Assembly: GCA_910586005.1 (NCBI GenBank)
Contig: CAJUHG010000034.1
Coordinates: 1 to 30,605, forward strand
Direction of reading: 5' to 3'
DNA length: 30,605 bases
From: an uncultured Lachnospiraceae bacterium
GTDB lineage: Bacteria; Bacillota; Clostridia; Lachnospirales; Lachnospiraceae
This document shows, piece after piece, positions 1 to 7,545 of this stretch. Within the stretch, counting starts at the first letter, position 1. Each line of letters starts with the position of its first letter. Made by a program: the position numbers and the translations under genes. Below the pieces are notes generated by a model, which saw only the letters and a program-made list of their open reading frames with translations, ran no database searches and was not told where the DNA came from.

Positions 1-248
1 TGTATAAAATTTTCAATGTTCATCAATTTAGCCTTGACTTTTTATTTGCAGGCTTCTTTGCTTATTTTAGAGGATTGCAAAATTGAATTACTATGCTTAT
101 TTCATATATAATTTAAAAAATTTGAAATATATATGTTATTCTTAAAAAGCTAAGAAGTGTATGTTAACATCATGAAGATTTTTTGCCAAAGAGATAAAAA
201 ATCAAGGAAAAAATTTAAAAATCATGGAAGTCTTTGCTAAATATGAGC

Positions 249-1163
249 TTATATGGTTACTATCTGATGAAGAACCATATAGATATCTTTATTAATACAG
301 AGCGATTTGTGTTTTATTTCTTCTGGTACAAAAGCCTCTCCCTTATTTAGGCAAGCATAAGTAGCATGTTGCCAATCGTTTGTTAGATTCCAAAAAGGAT
401 ATTTAATAATAGAGGGCGTATTAAATCCAACCCCCAATTCTAAGAATAATACATTTGTATGTTGGTGTTGTTTTAGAAATAATTTATATTGTTCGGCTGC
501 TTGATACCAGCCTTCATCTTGTACAAAAGTGTCATCTGCCCTTAAATTCATACTGATAGGTTTTTTGCATTTGGGACAGTAAGGGATTAATTCTTCAGGT
601 ACAGACATTTTTGCACTTCTGCCTTCTGGTAAATACAAGCTGTTATCTGCTCCAATTTGGTAGCCCTGTGCTTTTACCATTTTATAAATGGTTTCTGCAT
701 TATCATAGGTTTCTTTATGACAAGGTTCACTACATTGAAATAATCCATAGTCTCCTTGTGTATAGTATATTCTCCTTTTATCAAATCCTGCCTTTTGAAA
801 ACAGTGATCTACATTTGTTGTGATTACAAAATAATCTTTATCTTTTACTAGTTTATAGAGATTTTGATATACAGGTTTTGGTGGATTCATGTAACGATTG
901 ATATAGATATATCTGCTCCAATATGCCCAATACTCCTTGAATGTTTCATAGGGAAAAAAGCCTCCTGTGTACATATCTTTAAAATCATATTTTTCTGCAA
1001 AGTCTTTAAAATAGAGCTGAAAGCGTTTTCCACTGTAAGTAAATCCGGCAGCAGTGGAAAGTCCTGCACCTGCACCAATAATAACCGTTTCTGTCTGCCT
1101 TAAGATGTTTTTGAGTTGTTCTATTTTATCTGAGCTAATTGTTTTAGGTTGCAATAATAACAT
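249..1163 (-). CDS. Sir2-family protein of the class M (SirTM-like) type
   Basis: A 304-residue sirtuin-fold protein. The NAD-binding Rossmann motif GAGAGLSTAAG lies at residues 30-40, followed by a SGKRF segment. TTNVDH (115-120) supplies the conserved Asn117. Zinc ligands are probably Cys144/Cys148 and Cys196/Cys199 (CPKC). The histidine that acts as base in deacetylases is replaced by glutamine in TQGDYG (Q136). In the known family, an Asn plus a Gln at almost these positions marks SirTM, which ADP-ribosylates lipoylated GcvH-like carriers. The reaction here is inferred to be protein ADP-ribosylation rather than deacetylation. The start has a good ribosome site (GGAGGAGAAAT before ATG). 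The gene follows the ferredoxin by 25 bp, so the two form an operon. The usual SirTM partners (macrodomain, GcvH-L, lipoate ligase) are not visible, but only 248 bp lie downstream in this window. Confidence 0.85.
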   Translation of the reverse strand: MLLLQPKTISSDKIEQLKNILRQTETVIIGAGAGLSTAAGFTYSGKRFQLYFKDFAEKYDFKDMYTGGFFPYETFKEYWAYWSRYIYINRYMNPPKPVYQNLYKLVKDKDYFVITTNVDHCFQKAGFDKRRIYYTQGDYGLFQCSEPCHKETYDNAETIYKMVKAQGYQIGADNSLYLPEGRSAKMSVPEELIPYCPKCKKPISMNLRADDTFVQDEGWYQAAEQYKLFLKQHQHTNVLFLELGVGFNTPSIIKYPFWNLTNDWQHATYACLNKGEAFVPEEIKHKSLCINKDIYMVLHQIVTI

Positions 1164-1188
1164 ATTTCTCCTCCATTCTGTATATTTT

Positions 1189-1368
1189 TCAGCATATGAT
1201 ATTATTTTTTCTTATTCTAATTGCTTGTATGGGGCAATGTTCCATGCAATTTCCACAATGGAGACAGTGTTCTTGTTCTATATAAAAGGGCTGTCCTTCT
1301 TTGATACAGCTTTGTGGACAATGTTTTTTACAAGTTCCACAACAAACACATTGTTCTGTTATCTTAAT
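1189..1368 (-). CDS. Small 2[4Fe-4S] ferredoxin with apparent ATT start
   Basis: Encodes about 59 residues with two classical cluster motifs, CVCCGTCKKHCP and CLHCGNCMEHCP, so it is a bacterial-type 2[4Fe-4S] electron carrier. The open frame extends upstream to a GTG at 1453-1455, but that codon has no ribosome site and would add an unconserved-looking tail (FFLYLFLLRYNC). A perfect AAGGAGG (1380-1374) lies 5 nt before an in-frame ATT at 1368-1366, giving (M)KITEQC, a typical ferredoxin N-terminus. I therefore place the start at ATT. The gene is first in an operon with the sirtuin, 25 bp apart, and divergent from the HxlR regulator. Its partner is unknown; context suggests a redox role linked to the sirtuin. 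Confidence 0.8.
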   Translation of the reverse strand: MKITEQCVCCGTCKKHCPQSCIKEGQPFYIEQEHCLHCGNCMEHCPIQAIRIRKNNIIC

Positions 1369-1466
1369 GCAATCCTCCTTTTTTCTTATGATTTTAAGTT
1401 TTGCTTTTTGACAGTTATATCTTAACAAGAATAAGTACAGAAAAAAAGTACGCACTTTTTTATTAC

Positions 1467-1488
1467 ATAGTTACAAAAAGGTAACTAT
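1467..1488. promoter_or_regulatory. Inverted repeat, probable HxlR operator
   Basis: ATAGTTAC-N6-GTAACTAT, two perfect 8-bp arms, lies between the divergent ferredoxin/sirtuin operon and the hxlR-type gene. Dyads of this size between divergent genes are typical binding sites for dimeric winged-helix repressors. It sits upstream of the regulator's own promoter and near the likely start of the opposite transcript. Assignment to the neighbouring HxlR protein is inference. Confidence 0.6.
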
Positions 1489-1499
1489 AATTTTCATTC

Positions 1500-1528
1500 T
1501 TGTTCTTTTTGATATAACAAACTATAAT
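1500..1528 (+). promoter_or_regulatory. Sigma-A-type promoter for the HxlR gene
   Basis: TTGTTC (1500-1505), a 17-nt spacer and a perfect TATAAT (1523-1528) lie 44 nt before the ATG at 1573. Confidence 0.6.
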
Positions 1529-1572
1529 TAAAATATAAGTATTAAAAAATATTTATTGAAAGGGGAGATTTT

Positions 1573-1896
1573 ATGAAGGCGAAAGAGGAATTACCAGAAT
1601 GTCCAGTTGCTATTACGGTGTCTATGATTGGAAGTAAGTGGAAATTATTAATTATAAGAAATCTTCTTGTTCGTTCTTGGCGTTTTAATGAATTGAAAAG
1701 GAACTTAGATGGAATCAGCCAAAAAGTACTAACAGACTCTTTACGCTCTATGGAAGAAGATGGAATTATTACAAGAACGGTTTATCCTGAAGTACCACCT
1801 CATGTAGAATATGCGTTAAGTGAATTGGGAGAATCTATGCGCCCAATTTTAAATGCTATGCAGCAGTGGGGGGAAGCGTATAAAAATACTTTTTAA
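1573..1896 (+). CDS. HxlR-family winged-helix transcriptional regulator
   Basis: A 107-residue protein covering the whole HxlR domain. The N-terminal CPVAITVSMIGSKWK matches the family pattern Cys-Pro-V...IGxKWK. It is followed by the helix-turn-helix (RFNELKRNLDGISQKVLTDSL, about residues 37-57) and the wing with EVPPHVEYALSELG. The single N-terminal Cys (residue 10) is the position that senses electrophiles or redox state in regulators such as YodB and HypR; such sensing here is inference. The ribosome site AAAGGGGAG precedes ATG by 5 nt. It is divergent from the ferredoxin-sirtuin operon with a dyad between, so it probably controls that operon and possibly itself. Whether transcription continues into the methyltransferase gene 43 bp downstream is unclear; no terminator is evident between them. 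Confidence 0.92.
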   Translation: MKAKEELPECPVAITVSMIGSKWKLLIIRNLLVRSWRFNELKRNLDGISQKVLTDSLRSMEEDGIITRTVYPEVPPHVEYALSELGESMRPILNAMQQWGEAYKNTF

Positions 1897-1939
1897 AATT
1901 CTAGATAAAACCTAATATACAATAAGGAGAAATGTTTCA

Positions 1940-3840
1940 ATGGATAAGATGAGAATGGAATCAGTCAATATAATTGCTGAAAATATTGATAAAATTGGTG
2001 CACTGTTTCCAAATTGTATTACAGAAACTCTGGGAGAAAATGGTCATCCAAAGAAAGCTATTAATTTTGAATTATTGCATCAGATGCTTTCAGAAGATGT
2101 AGTGGAAGGGGATGAGGTTTATGAATTTACCTGGGTAGGTAAAAAGGAAGCAATCGTTGAGGCGAATAAATCCATTAATAAAACATTGCGCCCATGTCCA
2201 GAAGAAAGTGTTGATTGGGATAAGACAGAGAATCTTTATATTGAAGGCGATAATCTAGAAGTATTGAAATTGTTGCAGAAGAGTTATTTTAAGGCTATCA
2301 AGCTTATTTATATTGATCCTCCCTACAATACAGGACATGATTTTACTTATTCAGATTCATTTATTGCAAAGCATACTGAATATGCAAATGCAAGAGGATA
2401 TTTTAATGGAAATGAAGAAATGAATTTTGTACAAGAAAATCGTTTTCATTCTGGAAAGTATCATTCTAATTGGTGTTCTATGATTTATTCACGCTTACTT
2501 CTTTCAAGAAATCTCCTAAAGGAAGATGGAGTAATTCTTATCAATATAGATGAACATGAAGTGACAAATTTGCAAAATATTTGTGCAGAAGTGTTTGGAG
2601 AAAAAAATAATCTTGGAACAATTGTATGGGATAAAAGAAATCCAAAAGGAGATGCAAAAGGAATTTCTTCTCAACATGAATATATTTTGGCATATGCCAA
2701 AAATAAAGTAGCTTTTATGAGACATTGTAAGATACAACGTCCCAAGAAAAATGCTGCTGCTATGATAAAAAAAGCAAAACAATTATTTCATAAAATAAAT
2801 ATTTCTTATACACTTGAAGATGCAAATAAAGAATTTTTGTTGTGGCTTTCAAAACAAACAGATTTGAGTGGAGGAGAAAGAGCCTACTATAGAATCGATC
2901 AACATGGAGATTTATATCAAGCAGTATCTATGAGTTGGCCAAATAAAAAAAAGCGCCAGCAGATTATTTTATTCCATTGATTCATCCTGTGACTAAAAAA
3001 CCTTGTCCAGTACCAGAACGAGGATGGAGAAATCCAAGTGCTACGATGCAAGAACTTCTAAAAAAGGATTTGATTATCTTTGGTCAAGATGAGATGGTAC
3101 AGCCAAGAAGGAAGTATTTGCTAAAAGATAATATGTATGAGAATATTCCATCTATATTATCTTTTGGTGGAAGCGATATAGAGATGTTATCTCAGATGAA
3201 TATTCCATTTGATACACCGAAAATAGTTAGTATTTGTGCGGAACATATTGCTTGCTTTACAGGGAAAGAGGATATTATTCTGGATTATTTTTCAGGTTCA
3301 GCAACTATGGCTCATGCTGTAATGCAACAAAATGCAGAGGATGGTGGACAGCGCAAATATATTATGGTTCAAGTTCCAGAGCAGATAAAAGAAACTTCTA
3401 TGGCATATGATACTGGATACAGAAAAATAACAGACATTGGAAAAGATAGGATTAGACGTGCAGCTCAAAAAATAAAAAATGAAACCAATGCTAACATTGA
3501 TTATGGATTTCGAGTGCTTAAATGTGAGGAAACAACTATTGGAACTGACCACATCGGTCTTGATTTACTATTTACTTGCCTTTTAAAATGGGGGATTCCT
3601 TTATCTTTCTGCTACAACACAGAACAGATTATGAATTATATAGTATATAATTATCATAATGGAGATTTCATGGCTTGCTTTTATGAAAATATTCCAGAAC
3701 ATGTAATCAAGGAAATTGCAAAAAAACAACCGTCTCGTGTGGTGTTTTGTGAGAATAGTTTTAAAAATAGTTTAACTAAAATTCAGGTCGAGGAGATTTT
3801 TAATTTCATATCTCCAAATACAAAAATAAACATAATCTAA
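1940..3840 (+). pseudogene. Type III-like (Mod) site-specific DNA methyltransferase, frameshifted at an A8 tract
   Basis: Two overlapping frames together encode one Mod-like adenine methyltransferase of about 635 residues, the usual family length. The first frame (1940-2980) carries motif IV, IDPPYNTG (residues 125-132), and the target-recognition region. The second frame, open from 2947, carries HPVTKKPCPVPERGWRNP and the SAM-binding motif I, ILDYFSGSATMAHAV. The DPPY-before-FSGS order is the beta class. The frames can only be joined between 2947 and 2980, which begins inside a run of eight A residues (2945-2952). One extra A or a -1 ribosomal slip (A_AAA_AAG) restores SWPNKKKAPADYFIPLIHP. 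It may be a phase-OFF allele, a programmed frameshift, a dead gene or a sequencing error. No restriction (Res) gene follows; a terminator does. The start is supported by AAGGAG 10 nt before the ATG. Confidence 0.85.
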
Positions 3841-3857
3841 GTTTGTGAGAATTTTTG

Positions 3858-3893
3858 CATCTTGTCAGTTTTATGACAAGATGTAATTTTTTT
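3858..3893 (+). terminator. Rho-independent terminator after the methyltransferase
   Basis: Perfect 10-bp stem CATCTTGTCA / TGACAAGATG with a 6-nt loop, followed by a T-rich tail (TAATTTTTTT). It ends the methyltransferase transcript 17 bp after the stop codon. Confidence 0.9.
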
Positions 3894-3926
3894 CTATAAA
3901 GAATAACAGGAAAGCGAATCTTCCTA

Positions 3927-3955
3927 TTGACAAAGAATGGAACTTAAATTAAAAT
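3927..3955 (+). promoter_or_regulatory. Sigma-A-type promoter for the marR-MATE pair
   Basis: TTGACA (3927-3932), a 17-nt spacer and TAAAAT (3950-3955). It lies 93 nt before the MarR start codon at 4048. Confidence 0.7.
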
Positions 3956-3962
3956 ATTATAA

Positions 3963-3974
3963 TCCGATTTCGGA
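3963..3974. promoter_or_regulatory. Probable MarR operator at the transcription start
   Basis: TCCGA-TT-TCGGA, a perfect 5-bp dyad, lies 7 nt after the -10 element, where the transcript should start. A CG-containing palindrome stands out in AT-rich DNA. Autorepression by the downstream MarR protein is inferred from position. Confidence 0.5.
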
Positions 3975-4047
3975 CATAATAAAGCCAATCACATGCTTGA
4001 ATGGTACAATGGAATGTGCTGAAAAATAGAAAGAATGGAGGAAAAAA

Positions 4048-4491
4048 ATGAGATTTAAACAAGGAAAGCATTTGGAAGAATTTAATCGTCTCTACAGAGA
4101 GATGGATCAACTATATCATGGACTTGCAGTAAATGCAGGAATGTCAGATAGTGCTTTTTATATTTTATATGCAATTGCAGAAATGGAAGATGGGTGTTTA
4201 CAGAAAGAAATTGCAGAGCGATATTCTATCTGCAAGCAGACCATTAATTCATCTATTCAAAATTTAAAATCAAAAGGATATCTTTCTTTAGAGCAAGGAA
4301 AAGGGCGAGATAAACATATCTATTTAACAGATTTAGGGCAACAGATAGTAGAAAAAGAAATTATTCCAGTTATGAAAATGGAACAGGCAGCTTTCTTAGA
4401 GATGGCACCACAAGAAAGTCAAGAGTTATTAAGATTGACAAAAAAATATAATAAAATATTTCAAAAGAAAATACAAGAAAAGATTTTATAG
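4048..4491 (+). CDS. MarR-family transcriptional regulator
   Basis: A 147-residue protein with the MarR winged helix: an N-terminal dimerisation helix, then LQKEIAERYSICKQTINSSIQNLKSKG (recognition helix region, about residues 51-77) and the wing LSLEQGKGRDKHIYLTDLGQ with the conserved Asp-Lys/Arg pattern. The C-terminal helices complete the dimer. The ribosome site GGAGG lies 7 nt before the ATG. It sits 44 bp ahead of a MATE transporter gene in the same orientation, a common regulator-pump pair, and behind a palindrome at the predicted transcription start. It probably represses itself and the pump. The ligand cannot be told from sequence. Confidence 0.93.
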   Translation: MRFKQGKHLEEFNRLYREMDQLYHGLAVNAGMSDSAFYILYAIAEMEDGCLQKEIAERYSICKQTINSSIQNLKSKGYLSLEQGKGRDKHIYLTDLGQQIVEKEIIPVMKMEQAAFLEMAPQESQELLRLTKKYNKIFQKKIQEKIL

Positions 4492-4535
4492 GTGAAATTA
4501 CTTTTGTATCTAAAAGAGATAGAATGGAGGAAAAA

Positions 4536-5772
4536 ATGAGAATACAGTTATCAGATCATTTTACTTATAAGAGGTTACTTTGTTTTGTAATATCTCCTAT
4601 TTTAATGATGATTTGTACCTCTTTATATGGAATTGTAGATGGTTTTTTTGTATCTAATTATGTTGGTAAGACACCATTTGCAGCAGTAAATTTAATTATG
4701 CCTGTCTGTATGGCATTTGGAACAATAGGAATTATGATTGGAACAGGAGGAAGTGCAGTTGTCTCTAAAACATTAGGAGAAGGAAAGAAAAATGAGGCGA
4801 ATCAGTATTTTTCTTTGCTTGTGTATTTTTCAATCATATTAAGTATTTGTCTCACAGTGATTGGTTTTGTATTTGCCCGCCCAGTTTCGATTGCTTTAGG
4901 TGCAGAGGGAGAATTATTAGAAGATTGTGTGCTTTATAGTAGAATTTTATTTCTTTTTTTAACAGCTTTTGTATTGCAAAATTTTAATTGCTGTCTTTCA
5001 ATGGGGAGTTGCAGGAGCAGCGATTGCAACAGGAATTGGGCAAGTGATAGGAGGTTTTATTCCAATCATCTATTTTATAAGGAAAAATGATAGTCTTTTA
5101 CATTTAGTAAAAACAAAATTTTATAGACAAGTATTGTTAAAGACCTTTGGAAATGGTGCTTCTGAAATGGTTACAAATCTTTCCACCTCTCTTGTTAATA
5201 TATTATATAATTTTCAGCTTATGCGATTAGCAGGGGAAAATGGAATTGCTGCCTATGGAATTATTATGTATGTTAATTTTATTTTTATGGCAATTTATTT
5301 TGGCTATGCGATCGGCAGTGGTCCTGTGATTGCATTTCATTATGGTGCAGGCAACCACAAAGAGTTGAGAAATTTATTTCAAAAAAGTTTAGTTCTCATG
5401 GGAGGAGCAGGAATATTTTTAACAATTTTAGCAGAAATTTTGACAGTACCATTGGTAAAGATTTTTGCTAATTATGATGTTGAGTTATTTACTATGACTT
5501 GTCATGGATTTAGATTATATGCTCTTGCATTTTCTGTTATGGGAATTAATGTATGGGGCTCTGCATTTTTTACTGCTTTAGGAAATGGAGGGGTTTCAGC
5601 GACAATTTCATTTTTACGTTCATTGGTATTTCAAATAGCAATGGTCATTGCTCTACCTATATTTTTAGAAATAGATGGTATTTGGTTGGCAATTGTTGCA
5701 GCAGAAGGACTGGCATTGTTCGTTACAGGAAGTTTTTTTGTGGCAAAAAGGAAGAAATATCATTACACATAA
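4536..5772 (+). pseudogene. MATE-family efflux transporter, disrupted by internal deletion and frameshift
   Basis: The 5' frame encodes a normal MATE N-terminus (SPILMMICTSLYGIVDGFFVSN, MIGTGGSAVVSKTLGEG) up to TAFVLQNF near 4990, then runs out of frame and stops at 5090. The +1 frame picks up at IAVFQWGVAGAAIATGIGQV near 4993 and continues through the C-terminal half to 5772. In intact MATE proteins of this type roughly 35 residues, one transmembrane segment plus a loop, separate these two segments. The simplest reading is loss of about 100 bp with a length not divisible by three. Joined, the halves give about 410 residues against a usual 440-450. The start is taken at 4536, preceded by GGAGG 6 nt upstream; the ATG at 4524 overlaps the ribosome site. 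The product should be non-functional, although its MarR regulator is intact. Confidence 0.82.
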
Positions 5773-5790
5773 AAGTTTTTGTGTTTTTTT
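5765..5790 (+). terminator. Possible terminator overlapping the MATE stop codon
   Basis: ACAC...GTGT arms extended by A/T pairs, followed by seven T residues (5784-5790). The stem is short and AT-rich, so efficiency is uncertain. Confidence 0.4.
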
Positions 5791-5866
5791 CCAGATTTCT
5801 GTAAATACTATATTTATACAATTGATACAATAGTAACAGTTTTGGCAATTTTATTATGTTTTTTTG

Positions 5867-5944
5867 CTATATAACAGATACCTTATATATGTCTTATTTT
5901 GGGAAATATAATTTATATATAAAGTATGTTTGAACTGTTATATA
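5867..5944. repeat. Separated inverted repeat upstream of the hydrogenase gene
   Basis: TATATAACAG (5868-5877) and its exact complement CTGTTATATA (5935-5944) flank 57 nt of AT-rich DNA that includes a TATAAT (5907-5912). The pair lies 67-143 nt before the hydrogenase start. It could be two half-sites of a regulator or a long-range hairpin. It does not match the Rex consensus as I know it. Confidence 0.35.
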
Positions 5945-6010
5945 AGATAAGAATATAAACTATTTTTTAGTGCTTAAAAAATAAGAAAAAACAGAAATGA
6001 GGGAATTTTC

Positions 6011-7243
6011 ATGAAAACATTTCATCAGCTATATTTGGATATTTTAGAACAAGAAGCAGGAAAAGGGCGTGTGCTTGAGGAAGAATATAATCCATATCAT
6101 ATGGATTGTCTGTTACATCCAGAAAAGCATGCGCCTGTGATATTTGCAAAGGAATGTGAACAGTGTGCATATGAGAGAGCCTGTGAGAGTAGTTGTATTT
6201 TTGATGCCTTTGAACAAGATAAAGAAGGTAAAATTTATATTAATAAGGAAAAATGTGTTGGATGTGGGGCTTGTGTAGATGCTTGTAAGTTAGAAAAATT
6301 AGCAGCAAATAAAGATGTGGTTCCTGTACTTAGAGCCATTCGAGAGAAAAAAAGGGAAGTATATGCACTGGTTGCGCCAGCCTTTTTAGGGCAGTTTGGA
6401 GCAGAAGTTACAACTGGAAAGCTACGTGCTGCATTTAAAGCAATGGGATTTCAAGGATTGATTGAAGTGGCAGTTTTTGCTGATATTTTAACTTTGAAAG
6501 AAGCATTGGAATTTGATGCAAATATTCAAAAGGAACAGGATTATCAACTTACAAGTTGTTGTTGTCCTGTATGGATTGCTATGATAAGAAATATTTATCA
6601 TGAGTTAATCCCTCATGTACCAGGAGCAGTGTCACCTATGATTGCAGCAGGAAGAGTTGTGAAGAAGTTACATCCAGAGGCAATAACCGTATTTATAGGA
6701 CCCTGTATGGCAAAGAAAAAAGAAGCACGAGAACCAGATATTGCAGATGCCATAGATTATGTATTGACTTTTCAAGAAGTACAAGATATGTTTGAAGCAG
6801 CCGATATTCATCCAGAACAATTAGGAGAAGATGATAAAGAGCACTCTTCAAGGGCTGGACGAATTTATGCAAGAACAGGAGGAGTCAGTGAAGCAGTAAA
6901 GGCTACAGTAAAACAGTTGAATCCAGATAGAAAAATAGAAGTACGTGCAGAACAAGCAGATGGGGTACCAGCATGTAGGGATATGATAGAGCGATTAAAA
7001 GAGGGAGAGATAAAGGCAAATTTTTTTGAAGGGATGGGATGTAGAGGAGGCTGTGTGGGTGGTCCTAAAATTATTATAGACAAAGAAGAGGGAAGAAAAA
7101 ATGTAGAACGTTATGGAAATAAAGCAGAGTATCAAACACCGCTAGAAAATCCTTTTGTACCAGAATTACTTTCTCGATTGGGTTTTCATACAATTGAAGA
7201 ATTTTTGGAAAAAAGTGATATTTTAGTCAGAGAATTTCATTAG
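6011..7243 (+). CDS. Monomeric [FeFe] hydrogenase, group B-like
   Basis: A 410-residue [FeFe] hydrogenase. An N-terminal ferredoxin region has one irregular Cys set (CEQCAYERACESSC, about residues 49-62) and one regular set (CVGCGACVDAC, 82-92). H-cluster motifs follow: L1 TSCCCPVW (181-188), L2 PCMAKKKE (231-238) and L3 FEGMGCRGGCVGGP (339-352). The variant L1 with three Cys, and L3 ending in Pro, fit the group B type known from gut Clostridia better than the classical group A enzyme. It probably evolves H2 from reduced ferredoxin in the cytoplasm. No maturase (HydE/F/G) or partner subunit is adjacent, and the gene looks monocistronic. ATGAGGGAATTTTC precedes the ATG. The group assignment is from memory of motif patterns and needs a tree. 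Confidence 0.9.
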   Translation: MKTFHQLYLDILEQEAGKGRVLEEEYNPYHMDCLLHPEKHAPVIFAKECEQCAYERACESSCIFDAFEQDKEGKIYINKEKCVGCGACVDACKLEKLAANKDVVPVLRAIREKKREVYALVAPAFLGQFGAEVTTGKLRAAFKAMGFQGLIEVAVFADILTLKEALEFDANIQKEQDYQLTSCCCPVWIAMIRNIYHELIPHVPGAVSPMIAAGRVVKKLHPEAITVFIGPCMAKKKEAREPDIADAIDYVLTFQEVQDMFEAADIHPEQLGEDDKEHSSRAGRIYARTGGVSEAVKATVKQLNPDRKIEVRAEQADGVPACRDMIERLKEGEIKANFFEGMGCRGGCVGGPKIIIDKEEGRKNVERYGNKAEYQTPLENPFVPELLSRLGFHTIEEFLEKSDILVREFH

Positions 7244-7413
7244 CTAATATAAAAAATTAGTTGAAAATTTTCCATTTTTTGTTTAAAGTAGTATTCTGGT
7301 AGGAGAAAGAGCAAATGCAACGTGCAAACAGGGAGACTTTTTTGCTGATATTAAAACATGAAATACAAAAAATATTTTAACGTTTCTATATTTAAGTAGT
7401 ATTTTTTTAACTT

Positions 7414-7443
7414 TTTCTTGTAGGAAATTAAAGTTTCTTGTAG
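7414..7443 (+). repeat. Direct repeat TTTCTTGTAG x2 in the araA promoter
   Basis: TTTCTTGTAG occurs at 7414-7423 and again at 7434-7443, exactly 20 bp apart, about two helical turns. The second copy overlaps the candidate -35 element. A third near-copy, ATTCTTGTAG, lies at 9157-9166 upstream of the transaldolase gene. Direct half-sites at two-turn spacing suit an AraC-type or similar regulator; none is encoded here. Confidence 0.5.
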
Positions 7444-7492
7444 AATGAAAGAAAATAGAATTTAATATTAAAATTTTTTAAAATTTTATGAT

Positions 7493-7545
7493 GGGATGCA
7501 GACTAGTTTTGCTATTGTAAAATTTTCTGCATTCCTATATTTTTT
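7493..7545 (+). terminator. Terminator-like hairpin in the araA leader
   Basis: GGGATGCAGA (7493-7502) pairs with TCTGCATTCC (7526-7535) with one G-T wobble across a 23-nt loop, followed by TATATTTTTT. It ends 64 nt before the araA start. It could be an attenuator in the araA leader, or a late terminator for the hydrogenase transcript with the araA promoter downstream. Confidence 0.5.

Noticed and set aside
103..135. AT-only inverted repeat CATATATA...TATATATG after the sirtuin gene
   Set aside because: Composed only of A/T pairs apart from the ends and without a T-run on the minus strand; such matches arise easily in AT-rich DNA.
5553..5804. Extra plus-strand frame at the 3' end of the MATE gene
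   Set aside because: It overlaps the conserved MATE C-terminus in another frame, and the MATE frame matches the family here.
7315..7340. GCAACGTGC-type near-palindrome as an AraR operator
   Set aside because: Arms are imperfect at the centre and the sequence does not match an AraR consensus I can recall with confidence.
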